Source of the DNA: Lachnospiraceae bacterium
Lineage (GTDB): Bacteria; Bacillota; Clostridia; Lachnospirales; Lachnospiraceae
NCBI GenBank assembly: GCA_029224965.1
Contig: JAQXVO010000028.1
Span: 42,949 to 106,948, forward strand
Direction of reading: 5' to 3'
Length of the DNA: 64,000 nucleotides
Shown here: positions 19,001-28,230 of the stretch, piece after piece
How positions within the stretch are numbered: position 1 is the first letter of the stretch
How the letters are laid out: every line of letters starts with the position of its first letter
Position numbers and translations under genes: made by a program
The notes under the pieces: generated by a model
What the model was told of the DNA's origin: nothing
Database searches by the model: none
Seen by the model: only the letters and a program-made list of their open reading frames with translations

Positions 19001-19266
19001 CCGTGGGTATCCCAGCCGGCCTTTCTCGGAACATACTTGCCCTTCATGGTCTGATAGCGGGGAATCATATCCTTGATGACACGGGTCAGGACATGGCCGA
19101 TATGAGGCTTGCCGTTTGCGGTAGGCGGGCCGTCATAGAAGGTATAGGTCTCACCCTTCTTCCTTGAGTCCATGGACTTTTCGAAGATGTGTTCCTGGTT
19201 CCAGAAATCGATGACCTGGTGCTCCCGGTCGACGAAGTTCATGGAAGAGTCAACTTTCTTGTACAT
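16075..19266 (-). CDS. ileS: Isoleucyl-tRNA synthetase, type 2 (IleS2-like)
   Basis: A class I synthetase of 1063 residues that charges tRNA-Ile. HIGH is in PPTANGKPHIGHVLTRV, KMSKS is in NGQKMSKSKGNAVD, and the CP1 editing domain has WTTTPWTLPSNTAL. The segment GWDTHGLPVEIGVEKELG and the extra length mark the eukaryote-like IleS2 type, not the roughly 930-residue bacterial type with GWDCHGLPIE. In other bacteria IleS2 enzymes tolerate mupirocin, so the same may hold here (inference). I use ATG 19266 (YKKVDSS) because GGAGG lies 6 bases before it. Expression is controlled by the T-box leader upstream. Confidence 0.96.
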   Translation of the reverse strand: MYKKVDSSMNFVDREHQVIDFWNQEHIFEKSMDSRKKGETYTFYDGPPTANGKPHIGHVLTRVIKDMIPRYQTMKGKYVPRKAGWDTHGLPVEIGVEKELGLDGKEQIEAYGMEPFIKKCKESVWKYKGMWEQFSDQVGFWADMEHPYITYDDNFIESEWWALKEIWNKKLLYKGFKVVPYCPRCGTPLSAQEVAQGYKTVKERSAIVRFKVKGEDAYILAWTTTPWTLPSNTALCVNPDETYVKVKAADGYTYYIAEALASKVLSPLAKEGEKAYEVLESYVGKDLEGKEYEPLYDFTAKAAEKAHKKAHYVLSDTYVTMTDGTGIVHIAPAFGEDDARIGREWDLPLIELVDAEGKLKPETGKFAGMRCKPTQKEIDKGAVSADPEVLKDLDEKGLLFAAPKFEHDYPHCWRCDTPLIYYARESWFIKMTAVKDELVANNKTVNWIPKGIGEGRFGKWLENVQDWGISRDRYWGTPLNIWQCEDCGYQESIGSREELKEKTGREDALTVELHRPYIDAFTYKCPHCGKTMHRVPEVIDCWFDSGAMPFAQHHYPFENKDLFEQQFPAQFISEAVDQTRGWFYSLMAESTILFHKAPYQNVIVLGHVQDENGQKMSKSKGNAVDPMAALNKFGADAIRWYFYTNSQPWLPNKFHEKAVVEGQRKFLSTLWNTYAFFVLYANIDNFDATKYSLDYDKLSVMDKWIISRLNTAVKTADNCLGNYKIPEAASALSTFVDELSNWYVRRSRERFWAKGMEQDKINAYMTLWTSLVTICKAAAPMIPFMTEEIYQNLVRSIDPSAPESIHLCDYPVVNEDHILPELEAEMDEVLKIKVLGSACRNEANVKNRQPIGTMYVKADKALDDSFTAILKDELNVKKVVFTDDVENFTTYTFKPQLRTVGPKYGKFLGKIQAALKGLDGNKAMAELKENGVLKFPEIDPSIELSEDDLLITMTQQEGYETQQDNGITVVMDMNLTPELIEEGFAREIISKVQTMRKEAGFEVMDHIRIGFEGSEKIKEVFEKRKDFISHETLCDEIADSLGGGYEKVWNVNGEKVKLSVEKV

Positions 19267-19340
19267 GCTTTCCTCCTTCGGATACATCCGGTTCCGGTTG
19301 ATCTATCACTGTCTGTCCCAGACAGATCCGGTCCGGCAAA

Positions 19341-19656
19341 TAAAAACGCCCTCTATCCGCATAGGACAGAGGGCATCTGCTTATAACCACCTATGTGTCG
19401 TGAACTTGACCTTGCGGCAATATTCATGCTCTTACTAACGGGAAGAATCCGTCTTACCTAGTAGCTTTATCAGGACTGCCCGGGTGTTCGGATCTGAAAG
19501 AGGAATCCTGATCAGATCACACCTCAAAAATGTCCTTAAAAAGTGTTCAGCTTGAGGCTCGGAAGTGATTTTCAATCTGCTGCTACCGGCACCGGCTCTC
19601 ATCATACCCGGCTCGCTTTTCGCTTTCGCCTGCAGACCTACTGTCTTCGTCAAAGC
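19341..19656 (-). ncRNA. T-box riboswitch of ileS (Ile specifier)
   Basis: A leader that senses uncharged tRNA-Ile. The Stem I base carries GACGAAGA (19644-19651), a sequence shared exactly with the second T-box in the window. The specifier loop reads ATC followed by ACTTCCGAGC; ATC (19567-19569) is an Ile codon. A CGTTAGT stem III element, an AGGTGGTTAT T-box region (19383-19392) containing the TGGT that pairs with the tRNA ACCA end, and a terminator (19341-19374, 11-bp stem plus T run) follow. The sequence after TGGT departs from the usual ACCGCG. A 72-codon reading frame across this RNA (19435-19653) is not a gene. Confidence 0.87.
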
Positions 19657-19780
19657 TTTTCTATGGAATTTATGATGACAGGAACGACTCGGGCAAAAGC
19701 CTGCTGAAAGCTTTCCTGTCCGACGGAAAGTTCAATTCACATACTTATCAAATGAAAAGACTTCACCGCCAACGTGAGAA

Positions 19781-19809
19781 ATTATAACCGCATTAATAAA
19801 TGCTGTCAA
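19781..19809 (-). promoter_or_regulatory. Consensus promoter of the ileS T-box transcript
   Basis: TTGACA (19804-19809) and TATAAT (19781-19786) on the minus strand match the sigma-70 consensus at all twelve positions with a 17-base spacer. The -35 box lies inside the last codons and the spacer crosses the stop of the preceding DUF4190-like gene. Confidence 0.93.
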
Positions 19810-20197
19810 CACGAAAATGGTAGGATCCCAGGTCAGAACCCTGCTGATTCTGCAGGTTCATAAGCTCCCGGAAGATCACATCCCCGTTCCGCATGGTTCC
19901 GATGACACAGAGAGCCACAAGGATCGCGAGAAGAATCAGTGTAATGACTGCCAGGACGATACCTGTAACCGGCATTGCCTTCTCTCTCATAACTCCGTAA
20001 TTCCTGTTCTTTCGAAGCTGCAGATGGCCCAGGATCATTGCAGCGATGCTGCAGCCGATTCCGGGCAGAACTAGCCAGAAGAGAGCGATGGCCAGGATAC
20101 CGAGAATCAGGGAAGCGATTCCGTTCTTATTGTTCCAGGGCGCAATATAAGGATGGTAAGCCTGGATCGGGTTTCCATTTGAATCAAAATTATCCAT
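19793..20197 (-). CDS. DUF4190-like small membrane protein
   Basis: A 134-residue protein with a polar N-terminus (DNFDSNGNPIQAYHPY), a first hydrophobic helix in NGIASLILGILAIALFWLVLPGIG, a basic loop LGHLQLRKNRNYG and a second helix GIVLAVITLILLAILVALCVIG. The layout and the ILGHLQLRK loop are typical of DUF4190 proteins, whose function is unknown. The C-terminal codons double as the -35 region of the ileS promoter. Confidence 0.8.
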   Translation of the reverse strand: MDNFDSNGNPIQAYHPYIAPWNNKNGIASLILGILAIALFWLVLPGIGCSIAAMILGHLQLRKNRNYGVMREKAMPVTGIVLAVITLILLAILVALCVIGTMRNGDVIFRELMNLQNQQGSDLGSYHFRVDSIY

Positions 20198-20304
20198 GTG
20201 ATCAGCTCCTTATGCAGGATAGGAAAGTATCTGAGGCTGAACCGGTCGGAATCCGGATCCGTGCTTTATTCTATGAATCCGACGCATCCGGGCTCTTCAA
20301 AAAT

Positions 20305-21327
20305 TTAGTTGAAGCCCATAAAACGCTGGGCAAGATGGTAGGACTTTCTAGCAACGCCGCGGCCGAACTTTCCGGGAATGTTCATGGAGAAGCCAAAGAT
20401 TCCGTATCTGAGACGGCGGTAAACGCCCGGATTCTTCTCCTTGATATATTTCCAAAGCTCGTGGATCTGATGAAAGATGACCGGATCCTTGGAAACATAG
20501 CCCAGGCTGGAGGATACCACAGTGATCATCTCCAGATAGGACAGCATGTACTTCCGAAGCATGGGGTTCTGAATCTCGCTGTCATGGGCGCAGAAATAGT
20601 CGACCATGCGGTAATTGACTGCGAGCTGCTGATCGATCCTTCGGATCATGGTCTGCTCAGCTACGGACTGGCCGTCTCTTCCGATCAGATAGCGGTAGTA
20701 ATCGACATCCAGATAGTACATGGTCTTCACATAGGGAAGCGGCTCGAAAACAAAAAGGTTATCTACATAGAAGGTATGCTTGGGCAGAATCAGACCAGAC
20801 TCCCGGAGCATTTCCGTACGGTAGGTCACGGAATGCATGAGAATGACATTTCCCTTGATGACCCGCTTCAGGCCGTCCCATCCGAAAATCTCATTCTCGG
20901 GAAGCATGTGATGGTAGATCATGCGGCGCTGATGATTCTCGCAAAGCTTTTCATAGACATAGTTGGTAAGGAGCATATCGACCGGCGTTCCGGCATCGAC
21001 AAGCTCCTGAAGCTTTTCCCGAACCTTACGGTAGGCGTCTTCGTCTACCCAGTCATCCGAATCCACGACCTTGAAATACAGGCCACTTGCATTCCGGATT
21101 CCGGTATTGACCGCTTCTCCGTGGCCTCCATTTTCCTGATGAATGGCCCGGCAGATCGTCGGATATTTGGCCTGATATTCATCGGCAATCTTTGCCGTAT
21201 CATCTGTAGATCCGTCATCGATGATCAGAATCTCCACATCTTCGCCGCCCGGAAGGATGGATTCGATGCACTTTCTCATATAGTCCTGCGAATTATAGCA
21301 GGGAATTGCAAAACTGATTAATTTCAT
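20305..21327 (-). CDS. Family 2 glycosyltransferase
   Basis: A 340-residue GT-A fold enzyme that moves a sugar from a nucleotide donor to an unknown acceptor. The N-terminal GT2 signature SFAIPCYNSQDYMRKCI, the nucleotide loop LIIDDGSTDDT and the DxD-type motif VVDSDDWVDEDAY are present. There is no membrane helix, so it probably acts on the cytosolic face of the membrane. I use ATG 21327 (KLISFAIPCYN), with AAAGGA upstream. The C-terminal half resembles teichoic-acid or capsule GT2 enzymes, but there is no surface-polysaccharide cluster around it. Confidence 0.9.
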   Translation of the reverse strand: MKLISFAIPCYNSQDYMRKCIESILPGGEDVEILIIDDGSTDDTAKIADEYQAKYPTICRAIHQENGGHGEAVNTGIRNASGLYFKVVDSDDWVDEDAYRKVREKLQELVDAGTPVDMLLTNYVYEKLCENHQRRMIYHHMLPENEIFGWDGLKRVIKGNVILMHSVTYRTEMLRESGLILPKHTFYVDNLFVFEPLPYVKTMYYLDVDYYRYLIGRDGQSVAEQTMIRRIDQQLAVNYRMVDYFCAHDSEIQNPMLRKYMLSYLEMITVVSSSLGYVSKDPVIFHQIHELWKYIKEKNPGVYRRLRYGIFGFSMNIPGKFGRGVARKSYHLAQRFMGFN

Positions 21328-21343
21328 AAACAATAATCCTTTC

Positions 21344-21462
21344 AAACTTCAATTATTATACATACATTTTCTAAAAAATCCATAAAGATGGCATAAACAA
21401 TAAACAAATTTTTCCTAATGTTTGAAAAAATGTACCAGATAGATGTATAAAATTGAAGTTTA
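21344..21462. repeat. AT-rich unit with 20-base inverted ends (MITE-like)
   Basis: The 20-base segment at 21344-21363 is repeated as a near-exact inverted copy at 21443-21462 (one base gap or mismatch), with further imperfect symmetry inside. The 119-base unit sits between the glycosyltransferase start and the mutY stop. Each arm contains a TATAAT-like box; the one at 21355-21360 may serve as the -10 of the glycosyltransferase gene. Confidence 0.55.
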
Positions 21463-21473
21463 ATTTTACAGTA

Positions 21474-22754
21474 TTATTTCCTCCTTCCCCATAGATATTC
21501 CGTATAGACCTTAAAGGCACTTGGAATGGCATAGCGGCTTCTGGCCTGGTCCAGCTCCGCCAGGAGCCAGGGAGATCCGCTTTCACTCTTCCTGTCTTCT
21601 ATTTCTCCCTGTCCGCCGGCTCTCACTTTGTCATTCTGATTTGTTTTGCCTCCTGTCACAGTCATAGCAGGAGCTGTCTTTCTATCGAAATCAACAGAAG
21701 CCACCCGAATGATGAAGGATGTCATCCGCCATTCCACATGGGAAAAGATATGCTTAGCTTCTTCTCCGGCCTCGACCTGAAGAGGATCCAGGCCCAGGCT
21801 TCTGGTGTATTCCAGAGCAGCCTTTTCACTGACATGTCCTTCCAGACCGGGAAATTCATAGAGACCGGCCAGAAGCCCCCTGTCCGGCCGCTTCTTTAAG
21901 AGAACCCGGTCGCCATCCCGGATCAGAAGAATGGTCCGTTCTTCAATCCGCCGGGCTTTTGGCCTGGATTTGACCGGATAATCATGAATGCATCCCCTCT
22001 GCAGGGAAAGGCACCGGTCTCTCCAGGGACAGACCTCGCATTTTGGTTCTCCATTTGGAAGACAGACCGTGGCCCCCAGCTCCATCATGGCCTGATTCAG
22101 ATCCCCGGGTCCAAAATCCCAGTTTCCTTCCTGCAGGGCCCGGTCCAGATCCGCAGTAATGGCTTTCTTCGTCTTCTCTTCCGCAATGTTCCGTCCATCG
22201 CAGGCCACCCTTGTCAGGATCCGGAGAACATTCCCGTCCACTGCGCTGAAAGGCAGACCGAAGGCAATCGAAGAAATGGCTCCGGCCGTGTAGGGGCCGA
22301 TACCAGGCAGAGACAGAATGGCCTCATGACCAGCAGGCATTTGTCCGCCATAATTTTCCATAATGACCTTTGCAGCTTTTTTCAGGTTCCGGGCCCGGCT
22401 GTAATAGCCGAGGCCTTCCCAGAGCTTCAAGAGCTCATCCTCCGGGCATTCTGAAAGATCCCGGATGGTCGGAAGGGCCGTAAGAAAACGCTCATAATAG
22501 GGAATCACAGCCTCGACCCGGGTCTGCTGGAGCATGATTTCAGAGATCCAGATCCGGTAGGGATCCTTTGTCCTCCGCCAGGGAAGATCCCTGTGCCCCT
22601 TTTTATACCATTGAACCAGTGGCTCGAAGAGTGATCTGTATCCCCTTCCATTCTTATTGCCCTGTCCTCTGCAATCTTTTCCCCGATCCTTGATCTGATC
22701 CGCCGAATCCGGCATTTTACTTTTATCTACCATACTCGAAAATTCCATTATCAT
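21474..22754 (-). CDS. mutY: A/G-specific adenine glycosylase MutY
   Basis: A DNA repair glycosylase (426 residues) that removes adenine paired with 8-oxoguanine. The helix-hairpin-helix LPGIGPYTAGAISSIAFG, the catalytic Asp region AVDGNVLRILTR, the Glu in the WISEIMLQQTRVEAVIPYY segment and the 4Fe-4S loop (C-x6-C-x2-C-x5-C, in CLPNGEPKCEVCPWRDRC) are all present. The C-terminal Nudix-like 8-oxoG domain starts near residue 265. It carries a polar insert around residues 365-400, and a 35-residue charged N-terminal extension precedes FEPLVQWYKKGHRDLPWR. Start and proC stop overlap as ATGA. Confidence 0.94.
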   Translation of the reverse strand: MIMEFSSMVDKSKMPDSADQIKDRGKDCRGQGNKNGRGYRSLFEPLVQWYKKGHRDLPWRRTKDPYRIWISEIMLQQTRVEAVIPYYERFLTALPTIRDLSECPEDELLKLWEGLGYYSRARNLKKAAKVIMENYGGQMPAGHEAILSLPGIGPYTAGAISSIAFGLPFSAVDGNVLRILTRVACDGRNIAEEKTKKAITADLDRALQEGNWDFGPGDLNQAMMELGATVCLPNGEPKCEVCPWRDRCLSLQRGCIHDYPVKSRPKARRIEERTILLIRDGDRVLLKKRPDRGLLAGLYEFPGLEGHVSEKAALEYTRSLGLDPLQVEAGEEAKHIFSHVEWRMTSFIIRVASVDFDRKTAPAMTVTGGKTNQNDKVRAGGQGEIEDRKSESGSPWLLAELDQARSRYAIPSAFKVYTEYLWGRRK

Positions 22755-23566
22755 CCTCTGGACTTCTCGATACTGGCTTCAATGGCAGCCTCAATGGAAT
22801 GACGGAAGCCGGTCTCTTCCAGCTTTGCCACACCAGCTATGGTTGTGCCGCCGGGCGAGCAGACCGCATCCTTGAGAGCGCCCGGATGCTCTCCGGTTTC
22901 CAGAACCATTTTGGCCGAACCGAGAACGGACTGGGCAGCAAATTTATAGGCCTGTTTTCTCGGCATGCCTTCCTTTACAGCCTCATCTGCCATCGCTTCA
23001 ATCAAGATATAGATAAAGGCCGGGGAAGATCCGCTGACACCGGTGACACAGTCCATGAGATCTTCCGGAACCACCTCTGCCTTGCCAAAGCTTTCAAAAA
23101 GCCGGCAGGCATACTGAAGATGGGCATCCGTAATCCAGTGTCCGGGTGTCAGGGCGGTCATGGCCTCACCGACTAAGGCCGGTGTGTTGGGCATGGTGCG
23201 GACCAGCTGAAGCTTCCCGTCCAGAGCCGGTGTCCGGAAGAGGTCCTCCAGGATATCTACAGATTTAGCTGCAACGACTGAGATTAAAAGGGTGTCCGGA
23301 GCGATTTCCTCCCGGATCTCTTTGGCGACCTCTTCCAGCTTATTGGGCTTTACAGCCAGGAAAACCACATCTGCATGAACGGCTTCCTTATTGTTATTGG
23401 TCGCTGTGATGCCATAGGTCTCTTCCAGTCTTTTCTTTGAGCTTTCCGTGTGGCAGGATGCGATGACCTCGTCCCGGTCGGCCATGCCGGCGGAGAGAAT
23501 TCCCTTTAAGATGGCGGATCCCATATTGCCGCATCCGACAAAACCGATTCTGTATTTATTTCCCAT
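22751..23566 (-). CDS. proC: Pyrroline-5-carboxylate reductase
   Basis: A 271-residue NAD(P)H-dependent enzyme for the last step of proline synthesis. It has the N-terminal Rossmann motif IGFVGCGNMGSAILKGIL, the FLAVKPNKL segment, VRTMPNTPALVGEAMTAL, and the C-terminal P5CR signature around GALKDAVCSPGGTTIAGVAKLEE. Length is standard. It is the first gene of a proC-mutY pair and has its own promoter at 23696-23724. Confidence 0.96.
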   Translation of the reverse strand: MGNKYRIGFVGCGNMGSAILKGILSAGMADRDEVIASCHTESSKKRLEETYGITATNNNKEAVHADVVFLAVKPNKLEEVAKEIREEIAPDTLLISVVAAKSVDILEDLFRTPALDGKLQLVRTMPNTPALVGEAMTALTPGHWITDAHLQYACRLFESFGKAEVVPEDLMDCVTGVSGSSPAFIYILIEAMADEAVKEGMPRKQAYKFAAQSVLGSAKMVLETGEHPGALKDAVCSPGGTTIAGVAKLEETGFRHSIEAAIEASIEKSRG

Positions 23567-23695
23567 AAAGCGCCTCTTTTCTTTCTGCTGATCTATCAGT
23601 CTCTTGAATCTAATGTTAGATCGTCTCAGAGCCTTCTCAGGAATCCAGCTTTTTCAGGAGATTTCGGAAATATCTGCAGGTTCCTGATTCCCTCT

Positions 23696-23724
23696 ATCAT
23701 AAATGATTTTTTAAAATAAGTTAA
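23696..23724 (-). promoter_or_regulatory. Promoter of proC-mutY
   Basis: TTAACT (23719-23724) and TATGAT (23696-23701) on the minus strand with a 17-base spacer. Confidence 0.6.
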
Positions 23725-23745
23725 GTATAGGAGAATGCCATGTAT

Positions 23746-23798
23746 AAAAGAAACCAGAAGAACCGGATCTCATCAAAGATTCGTCTTCTGGTTTCTTA
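23746..23798 (-). terminator. Terminator between the crotonase gene and proC
   Basis: AAGAAACCAGAAGA pairs perfectly with TCTTCTGGTTTCTT around a 23-base loop, and a T-rich tail follows on the minus strand. It would end the crotonase transcript before the proC promoter. Nothing else is seen in the 23800-23922 gap apart from short GATTCAGAATC-type palindromes. Confidence 0.75.
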
Positions 23799-23922
23799 AT
23801 TAGTCAAATGAATTTCGATTCGGTCTGTATTGGTCCCGGGATCCGATTCAGAATCAGGGCCCAAACATGGTAAGCCGGTGATTCTTCTGAATCCTGCTGC
23901 CGGAAAGCCAAATATCAGAATA

Positions 23923-24741
23923 TCAGAAATCGGTCAGATCTGCAGGTCTTCTCTCAAGGAATGCAGCCATGCCTTCACGATGATCATGGGTATCGCAGAC
24001 AACGCCGAAGAGGTTGGACTCATACTCTACGGCGTTCTGGATGTCCATATCGTAACCATTGTTGATGGCAGCCTTTGCAACGGATACTGCATAGGAGCCC
24101 TTGGAGATGATCTTCTTTGCCATTTCCTTGCAGGTCGGCATCAGCTCTTCCTTGGGAACGACATGGTTTACAAGACCGATCCGGTAAGCCTCGTCAGCCT
24201 TGATGGTATCGCAGGTGAAGATCAGCTCTTTTGCACGTCCCATACCTACCAGACGAGCCAGACGCTGGGTTCCGCCGAAGCCGGGGATAATGCCGAGGCC
24301 GGTTTCCGGCTGACCGAAGGTTGCATTCTCGGATGCGACACGGATGTCGCATGCCATTGCGATTTCATTACCGCCGCCCAGCGCGAAGCCGTTGACTGCG
24401 GCGATGGTTACCTGACGCATCTTCATCAGCTTGAAGAAAGGCTTGCTGGCTCTCATACCGAAAGCACGTGCCTGCTTGGCATCGAAGGAAGCCATCTCAG
24501 CGATATCTGCGCCTGCAACGAAGGAACGATAGGGATCATCTGCGCCGAGCTTCTTATTGAAGCATGCACCGCCGGTCAGAATCAGAACCTTGATGTCATC
24601 TCTGCCCTCGATCTCAGTCAGGCACTGGTCCAGTTCTTCAAGTGTTTCGCTGTTTAAAGCGTTCAAAGCCTTGGGACGAGAAATCTGCAGAACTGCAATT
24701 TCGTCTTCCACATTGAGAATCAGATTCTTATAATCTCCCAT
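23923..24741 (-). CDS. Enoyl-CoA hydratase/isomerase (crotonase) family protein
   Basis: A 272-residue crotonase-fold enzyme. The oxyanion-hole segments FVAGADIAEM and NGFALGGGNEIAMACD are present, as are both usual catalytic Glu (in GGGNEIA and in FGQPETGLGIIPGFGGTQRL), so hydration of a short enoyl-CoA such as crotonyl-CoA is likely. ATG 24741 has AGGAGG 8 bases upstream; an open extension of 21 codons further out lacks a site. In butyrate producers crt normally sits with thl, hbd and bcd; here it stands alone under a strong promoter, so assignment to the butyrate route is uncertain. Confidence 0.9.
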   Translation of the reverse strand: MGDYKNLILNVEDEIAVLQISRPKALNALNSETLEELDQCLTEIEGRDDIKVLILTGGACFNKKLGADDPYRSFVAGADIAEMASFDAKQARAFGMRASKPFFKLMKMRQVTIAAVNGFALGGGNEIAMACDIRVASENATFGQPETGLGIIPGFGGTQRLARLVGMGRAKELIFTCDTIKADEAYRIGLVNHVVPKEELMPTCKEMAKKIISKGSYAVSVAKAAINNGYDMDIQNAVEYESNLFGVVCDTHDHREGMAAFLERRPADLTDF

Positions 24742-24837
24742 CGTTTTTCCTCCTGAAAGAATTCTTTCATATGATCTTTCGTGATAAGCGGTCTGAATTT
24801 CCAATCAGAACCCCCCTTATCTTTTCATAACAAATAT

Positions 24838-24866
24838 ATCATAGTGTTTTGTTAAAATTTTGTCAA
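24838..24866 (-). promoter_or_regulatory. Strong promoter of the crotonase gene
   Basis: TTGACA (24861-24866) and TATGAT (24838-24843) with a 17-base spacer, on the minus strand. Confidence 0.85.
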
Positions 24867-25041
24867 TCCCTGCCGGCAGAATTCCTTTGCAAATTTTCTG
24901 TATACAAACCTGCGATGACCATCCGCCGTCCCTGCCAGAAAAGACAAAACCGATTCCAATTTTGTAGTAAAATCTCATAAAGAGCAGAATCTGCTGACGG
25001 TGAATTTTACAAACCATTCAAATTCAAGTAAGGAGGATCTC

Positions 25042-25992
25042 ATGACAGACAATTCCATCAAAACCTGCGCCCTGATCGGTGCCGGTGCGATCGGTTCCTA
25101 TTACATCTACTATCTGAGCGAAAAAATGAAGGCCGGCTTCTCGGTCATCGCGGACGGGGAACGGGCAGACCGCCTGAAGAAAGGCATCGAAATCAATGGC
25201 CGGACCTATTATCCAAATGTAAGACGTCCCGAAGAAGCCCATAGAGTTGATCTTCTCCTCATTGCCGTCAAATACACCGCTCTGGAATCCATTCTTCCGG
25301 ATCTTGATAAAATGATCGACCGGGACCATACCATCGTTCTTTCCTTATTAAATGGCGTAAATTCCGAAGAGGTCATCCGTCAGGCCATCCATCCGAAAAA
25401 TCTGGTCTGGTCCTTTATGAAGATCCAGTCCACCCGGACCGGCCATTCCATTGTATTTGATCCGGAGCGGACCCTTGGTCTCTATTACGGAATACCGGAT
25501 GTAAAACAGGTCGAAGACAGTCCCGTTCTGAAAGGTCTCAGTGATTTCCTGGGAAGCACCGGCATCCGCTCTCATTTCTGCCCGGACATTCTTTCCGAGC
25601 TCTGGGGAAAATTCTACCTCAATGTCACATCCAACCTGCCCCAGGCTGTCATTGATGTCGGCGTCGGTGCCCTGGAGGACAGTCCCTATCTGAAGGCAGT
25701 TGCTGACGGAATGGGGCAGGAGGTGATAAGGATTGCCGAAGCCAGGGGAATTTCCATTTCCTCTGTTCTGACCGGTCCGGTCAATTCCAGGGTTGCTGCC
25801 AAGAGTGCCGCCTATTCCACCCTTCAGGATCTCCGCGCGAAGAGACCGACCGAAGTGGATGTCTTTGCAGGTGAAATTATCCGCCTGGGAAAAGAGTATG
25901 GCATCCCGACACCTTATAATGAGGTTGTCTACGACTTTATCAAGGCGCTGGAAGAAAAGAATGCGGGAAAATTTGACTACGGCGATCAGTAA
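25042..25992 (+). CDS. Ketopantoate reductase (PanE/ApbA) family protein
   Basis: A 316-residue NADPH-dependent oxidoreductase. The N-terminal dinucleotide motif CALIGAGAIGSYY, the LIAVKYTAL segment and the C-terminal helical domain with LSELWGKFYLNVTSNLPQAV (contains the usual catalytic Lys) and RPTEVDVFAGEIIRLGKEYGIPTPYNEVVYDFI fit ketopantoate reductases of coenzyme A synthesis. ATG 25042 follows AAGGAGGATCTC. No panB, panC or panD is nearby, and Clostridia often have several PanE-like paralogs, so the exact substrate is open. Confidence 0.85.
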   Translation: MTDNSIKTCALIGAGAIGSYYIYYLSEKMKAGFSVIADGERADRLKKGIEINGRTYYPNVRRPEEAHRVDLLLIAVKYTALESILPDLDKMIDRDHTIVLSLLNGVNSEEVIRQAIHPKNLVWSFMKIQSTRTGHSIVFDPERTLGLYYGIPDVKQVEDSPVLKGLSDFLGSTGIRSHFCPDILSELWGKFYLNVTSNLPQAVIDVGVGALEDSPYLKAVADGMGQEVIRIAEARGISISSVLTGPVNSRVAAKSAAYSTLQDLRAKRPTEVDVFAGEIIRLGKEYGIPTPYNEVVYDFIKALEEKNAGKFDYGDQ

Positions 25993-26007
25993 TGTTTCAA
26001 TCTCTAA

Positions 26008-26036
26008 TTGAAGCCGGGCCGGATTTTTGCTAGTAT
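26008..26036 (+). promoter_or_regulatory. Promoter of guaB
   Basis: TTGAAG (26008-26013) and TAGTAT (26031-26036) with a 17-base spacer, about 100 bases before the guaB start. Confidence 0.55.
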
Positions 26037-26089
26037 AGATGCAATATAAAACCAAAATTGTGTCAGATCCTCTTTACAGCCGGACCTGA

Positions 26090-27592
<1,503 letters not shown>

Positions 27593-27637
27593 TCTATCAA
27601 AAACTCGTCTTCGGACGCGTTTTATATGACATATCGT

Positions 27638-27667
27638 GAAAGCCGGGGCTTGTGCCCCGGCTTTTTC
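27638..27667 (+). terminator. Intrinsic terminator of guaB
   Basis: AAAGCCGGGGC and GCCCCGGCTTT around a TTGT loop, followed by a T run. Confidence 0.9.
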
Positions 27668-27678
27668 GATCCATAAAA

Positions 27679-28191
27679 TCAATCCCGATCCCGGAAGAAG
27701 TTGGCCAGGATATCGAAGGCACACCAGATGCCTCCTCCGGCTGTCGCAGCCATGGCGACTGAGATGACAACCTTCAGGATATCTCCATAGGTCATGGTTC
27801 CTGCCCGGTATTCCCGGTAGATACCGATCAGGGGCTCCAGAAACATAACCCAGCCCGATACATAGATGGCAAGAAGCGTTCCGCCGATTCCCAGAAGATG
27901 AACCAGAAAATGGCGGAGGCGGGCATGGCTCTTATTTTCCATAGCCTTGACTTCCCCTGCATTCTTTCTCTCAGGCTTCTCCGGATTCTCCGGCTTCTTC
28001 GGTTTCTCCTGCTTTTCCTTCCGTATCTGCTCTGATATTTCTCCAGGTTTCGCCATTAACGGACGCTCAGACTTACTTTTTGAATTTTCTCTGATTTCTT
28101 CGCTGTCCCTTACTGTCATTCCTTTTACCACTAACTCTGTATCTCTGAAATTTTTCTGTCGAATTCCATTTTCCGGATCTGTGAATATCAT
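27679..28191 (-). CDS. Hypothetical membrane protein; shorter start likely
   Basis: The full frame encodes 170 residues, but the first half is charged low-complexity sequence (RKEKQEKPKKPENPEKPERK). An internal ATG at 27942 (ENKSHARLRHF, 87 residues) has AGGGGAAG 8 to 9 bases upstream and may be the real start. The C-terminal part holds two hydrophobic helices (FLVHLLGIGGTLLAIYVSGWVMF and ILKVVISVAMAATAGGGIWCAF) and a basic tail, and looks like a two-helix membrane protein. I do not recognise the family. Confidence 0.6.
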   Translation of the reverse strand: MIFTDPENGIRQKNFRDTELVVKGMTVRDSEEIRENSKSKSERPLMAKPGEISEQIRKEKQEKPKKPENPEKPERKNAGEVKAMENKSHARLRHFLVHLLGIGGTLLAIYVSGWVMFLEPLIGIYREYRAGTMTYGDILKVVISVAMAATAGGGIWCAFDILANFFRDRD

Positions 28192-28230
28192 CCGGCTTTA
28201 CCATTATGCGAAAATTCCTGCTCTTCCGTG

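Noticed and set aside
19435..19653. 72-codon minus-strand frame before ileS
   Set aside because: It lies within the T-box RNA and crosses its specifier and Stem I.
23923..24741. Butyrate-pathway gene cluster around the crotonase
   Set aside because: No thiolase, hydroxybutyryl-CoA dehydrogenase, butyryl-CoA dehydrogenase or Etf gene is near it.
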